Of a DNA stretch of 5,118 bases, positions 4,374 to 5,118 are shown piece after piece. The notes beneath the pieces are model-generated. The model was not told the DNA's origin. It ran no database searches and saw only the letters and a program-made list of their open reading frames with translations. Source of the DNA: Smithella sp. UBA2180. GTDB lineage: Bacteria; Desulfobacterota; Syntrophia; Syntrophales; Smithellaceae. Numbering within the stretch: the first letter of the stretch is position 1; every line of letters begins with the position of its first letter. The stretch spans positions 4,104 to 9,221 of the forward strand of contig DCVU01000076.1 in NCBI GenBank assembly GCA_002327415.1, in the 5' to 3' direction. Both the position numbers and the translations under genes were made by a program.

Positions 4374-5118
4374 TCAATCCGACCCCAAATATGCAGAAAT
4401 CACGGCCGGATTTTCCTGAATCTCCCGCGGCGTTCCTTCGGCCAGCTTCTTACCAAGGTTTAAAACAACGATGGAGTCACAAATATCCATCACCAGATCC
4501 ATATCATGCTCCACAAGCGTTACAGTTACACCTGATTTTTTTATTTTGCGGATGAGCGAGGCAAGCTCGGCGGTTTCCCTGCTGTTCAAACCCGCTGCCG
4601 GCTCGTCCATTAGAATAACCCGCGGTTGGGCAGCCAACGCCCTGGAAATTTCCAACAGTCTTCCCTTGCCAAAGGGCAAATTGCCGGCCTCCATATCGGC
4701 CAGATCCGCCATACCGGTAAATTCCAGCCATTCCATACTCTTCTTTCGAATATATTTTTCTTCCTTAAGATGGCCGGGCAATTTAAAGGCGCAGGAAAAA
4801 ATACCACTCTTGCTTCTAGTATGCAGACCGACCATAACATTTTCCAGCACGGTCATCTGGCCGAACAACTCCACATTTTGAAACGTGCGCACCAAACCAA
4901 GTCCGGCCAGCATCTCCGTATTCAAAAAAGAAATATTTTTCTTCCCCAGATAAACTTCTCCCGCGGTCTGGGTATAAAGACCGGTTACAATATTAAAAAG
5001 CGTGGTCTTGCCGGCGCCATTTGGTCCAATGACTCCGGTTATCGAACCATCATCAACGCAAAAAGAAACATCTTCCAGTGCGGTGAGCCCGCCGAACATT
5101 TTGGTTATGCCGTTAAGC
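4374..5118 (-). CDS. livG: Branched-chain/aromatic acid ABC transporter ATPase LivG, N terminus cut by right edge
   Basis: The frame runs to the window edge. The ATG at 5099 is internal: codons before it read LNGITK and lead straight into MFGGLTALEDVSF, the usual LivG beginning, so only a few residues are missing. Numbering from that Met: Walker A GPNGAGKTT (25-33), Q-loop RTFQNVELF (71-79), signature region LPFGKGRLLEISRAL (141-155), Walker B VILMDEPAAGLN (161-172), switch His198 in LVEHDMD (195-201), and the LivG C terminus ending AYLGSD. The signature is a variant (GKGR, where LivG proteins usually have GQQR or GKQR). Known: it is the ATPase partner of LivF in the HAAT ABC importer. It is transcribed toward livF and paaK; the permease and binding-protein genes probably lie beyond the right edge. 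Signature divergence looks tolerable and the gene appears intact. Confidence 0.95.
   Translation of the reverse strand, partial: LNGITKMFGGLTALEDVSFCVDDGSITGVIGPNGAGKTTLFNIVTGLYTQTAGEVYLGKKNISFLNTEMLAGLGLVRTFQNVELFGQMTVLENVMVGLHTRSKSGIFSCAFKLPGHLKEEKYIRKKSMEWLEFTGMADLADMEAGNLPFGKGRLLEISRALAAQPRVILMDEPAAGLNSRETAELASLIRKIKKSGVTVTLVEHDMDLVMDICDSIVVLNLGKKLAEGTPREIQENPAVISAYLGSD

Noticed and set aside
4471..4881. Plus-strand frame of 136 codons opposite livG
   Set aside because: Antisense to conserved ABC ATPase motifs; no independent support.
5097..5099. ATG at 5099 as the livG start
   Set aside because: The reading frame continues upstream to the window edge with residues typical of LivG just before FGG, so this Met is internal and the gene is partial.

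Overview
The window carries seven features with strong support: six protein-coding genes and a pair of related palindromic repeats. Protein style and gene neighbourhood suggest an anaerobic, possibly syntrophic or sulfate-reducing member of the Desulfobacterota (Deltaproteobacteria). The basis is a PaaK-type aryl-CoA ligase next to Liv-type ABC ATPases, a biosynthetic/degradative-type thiolase, a stand-alone TatA, and large intergenic palindromes with a GCAAGGCG ... GAGGARTGAG ... CGCAATGACGAA core of the kind I associate with that phylum. This placement is inference; there is no rRNA or other taxonomic marker here.

Left part (1-1055): the N-terminal 256 residues of an acetyl-CoA acetyltransferase (thiolase) are read on the minus strand and run off the left edge. 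The gene starts at 770 and has an unusual basic N-terminal extension of about 45 residues. An AT-rich 285-bp divergent intergenic region follows. It has possible promoters for both directions, a perfect 7-1-7 palindrome, and a possible leader hairpin ahead of tatA.

Middle-left part (1056-1942, plus strand): a probable two-gene unit, tatA (60 aa, Sec-independent export pore component, with no tatC in the window) and a VTT/TVP38-type (DedA-like superfamily) integral membrane protein of 223 aa. It converges on the minus-strand genes with only 39 bp between stop codons and no obvious terminator.

Right part (1982-5118, minus strand, transcribed right to left): livG (5' end off the window), livF, then paaK. 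LivG and LivF are the two cytoplasmic ATPases of a branched-chain amino acid/aromatic acid-type (HAAT) ABC importer. PaaK is an AMP-forming phenylacetate-CoA ligase. The arrangement suggests uptake of an aryl or branched acid (or amino acid) followed by CoA activation, with the thiolase possibly serving downstream beta-oxidation; the actual substrate cannot be read from the sequence.

The most interesting non-coding signal is a pair of about 122-bp imperfect palindromes filling most of the livF-paaK gap (3303-3425) and nearly all of the livG-livF gap (4249-4370), in opposite orientations. They share core blocks, but their stems differ by compensatory base changes, which argues for a conserved structured or mobile repeat family. 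I found no CRISPR, tRNA, rRNA, transposase or clear novel defence or metabolic system.
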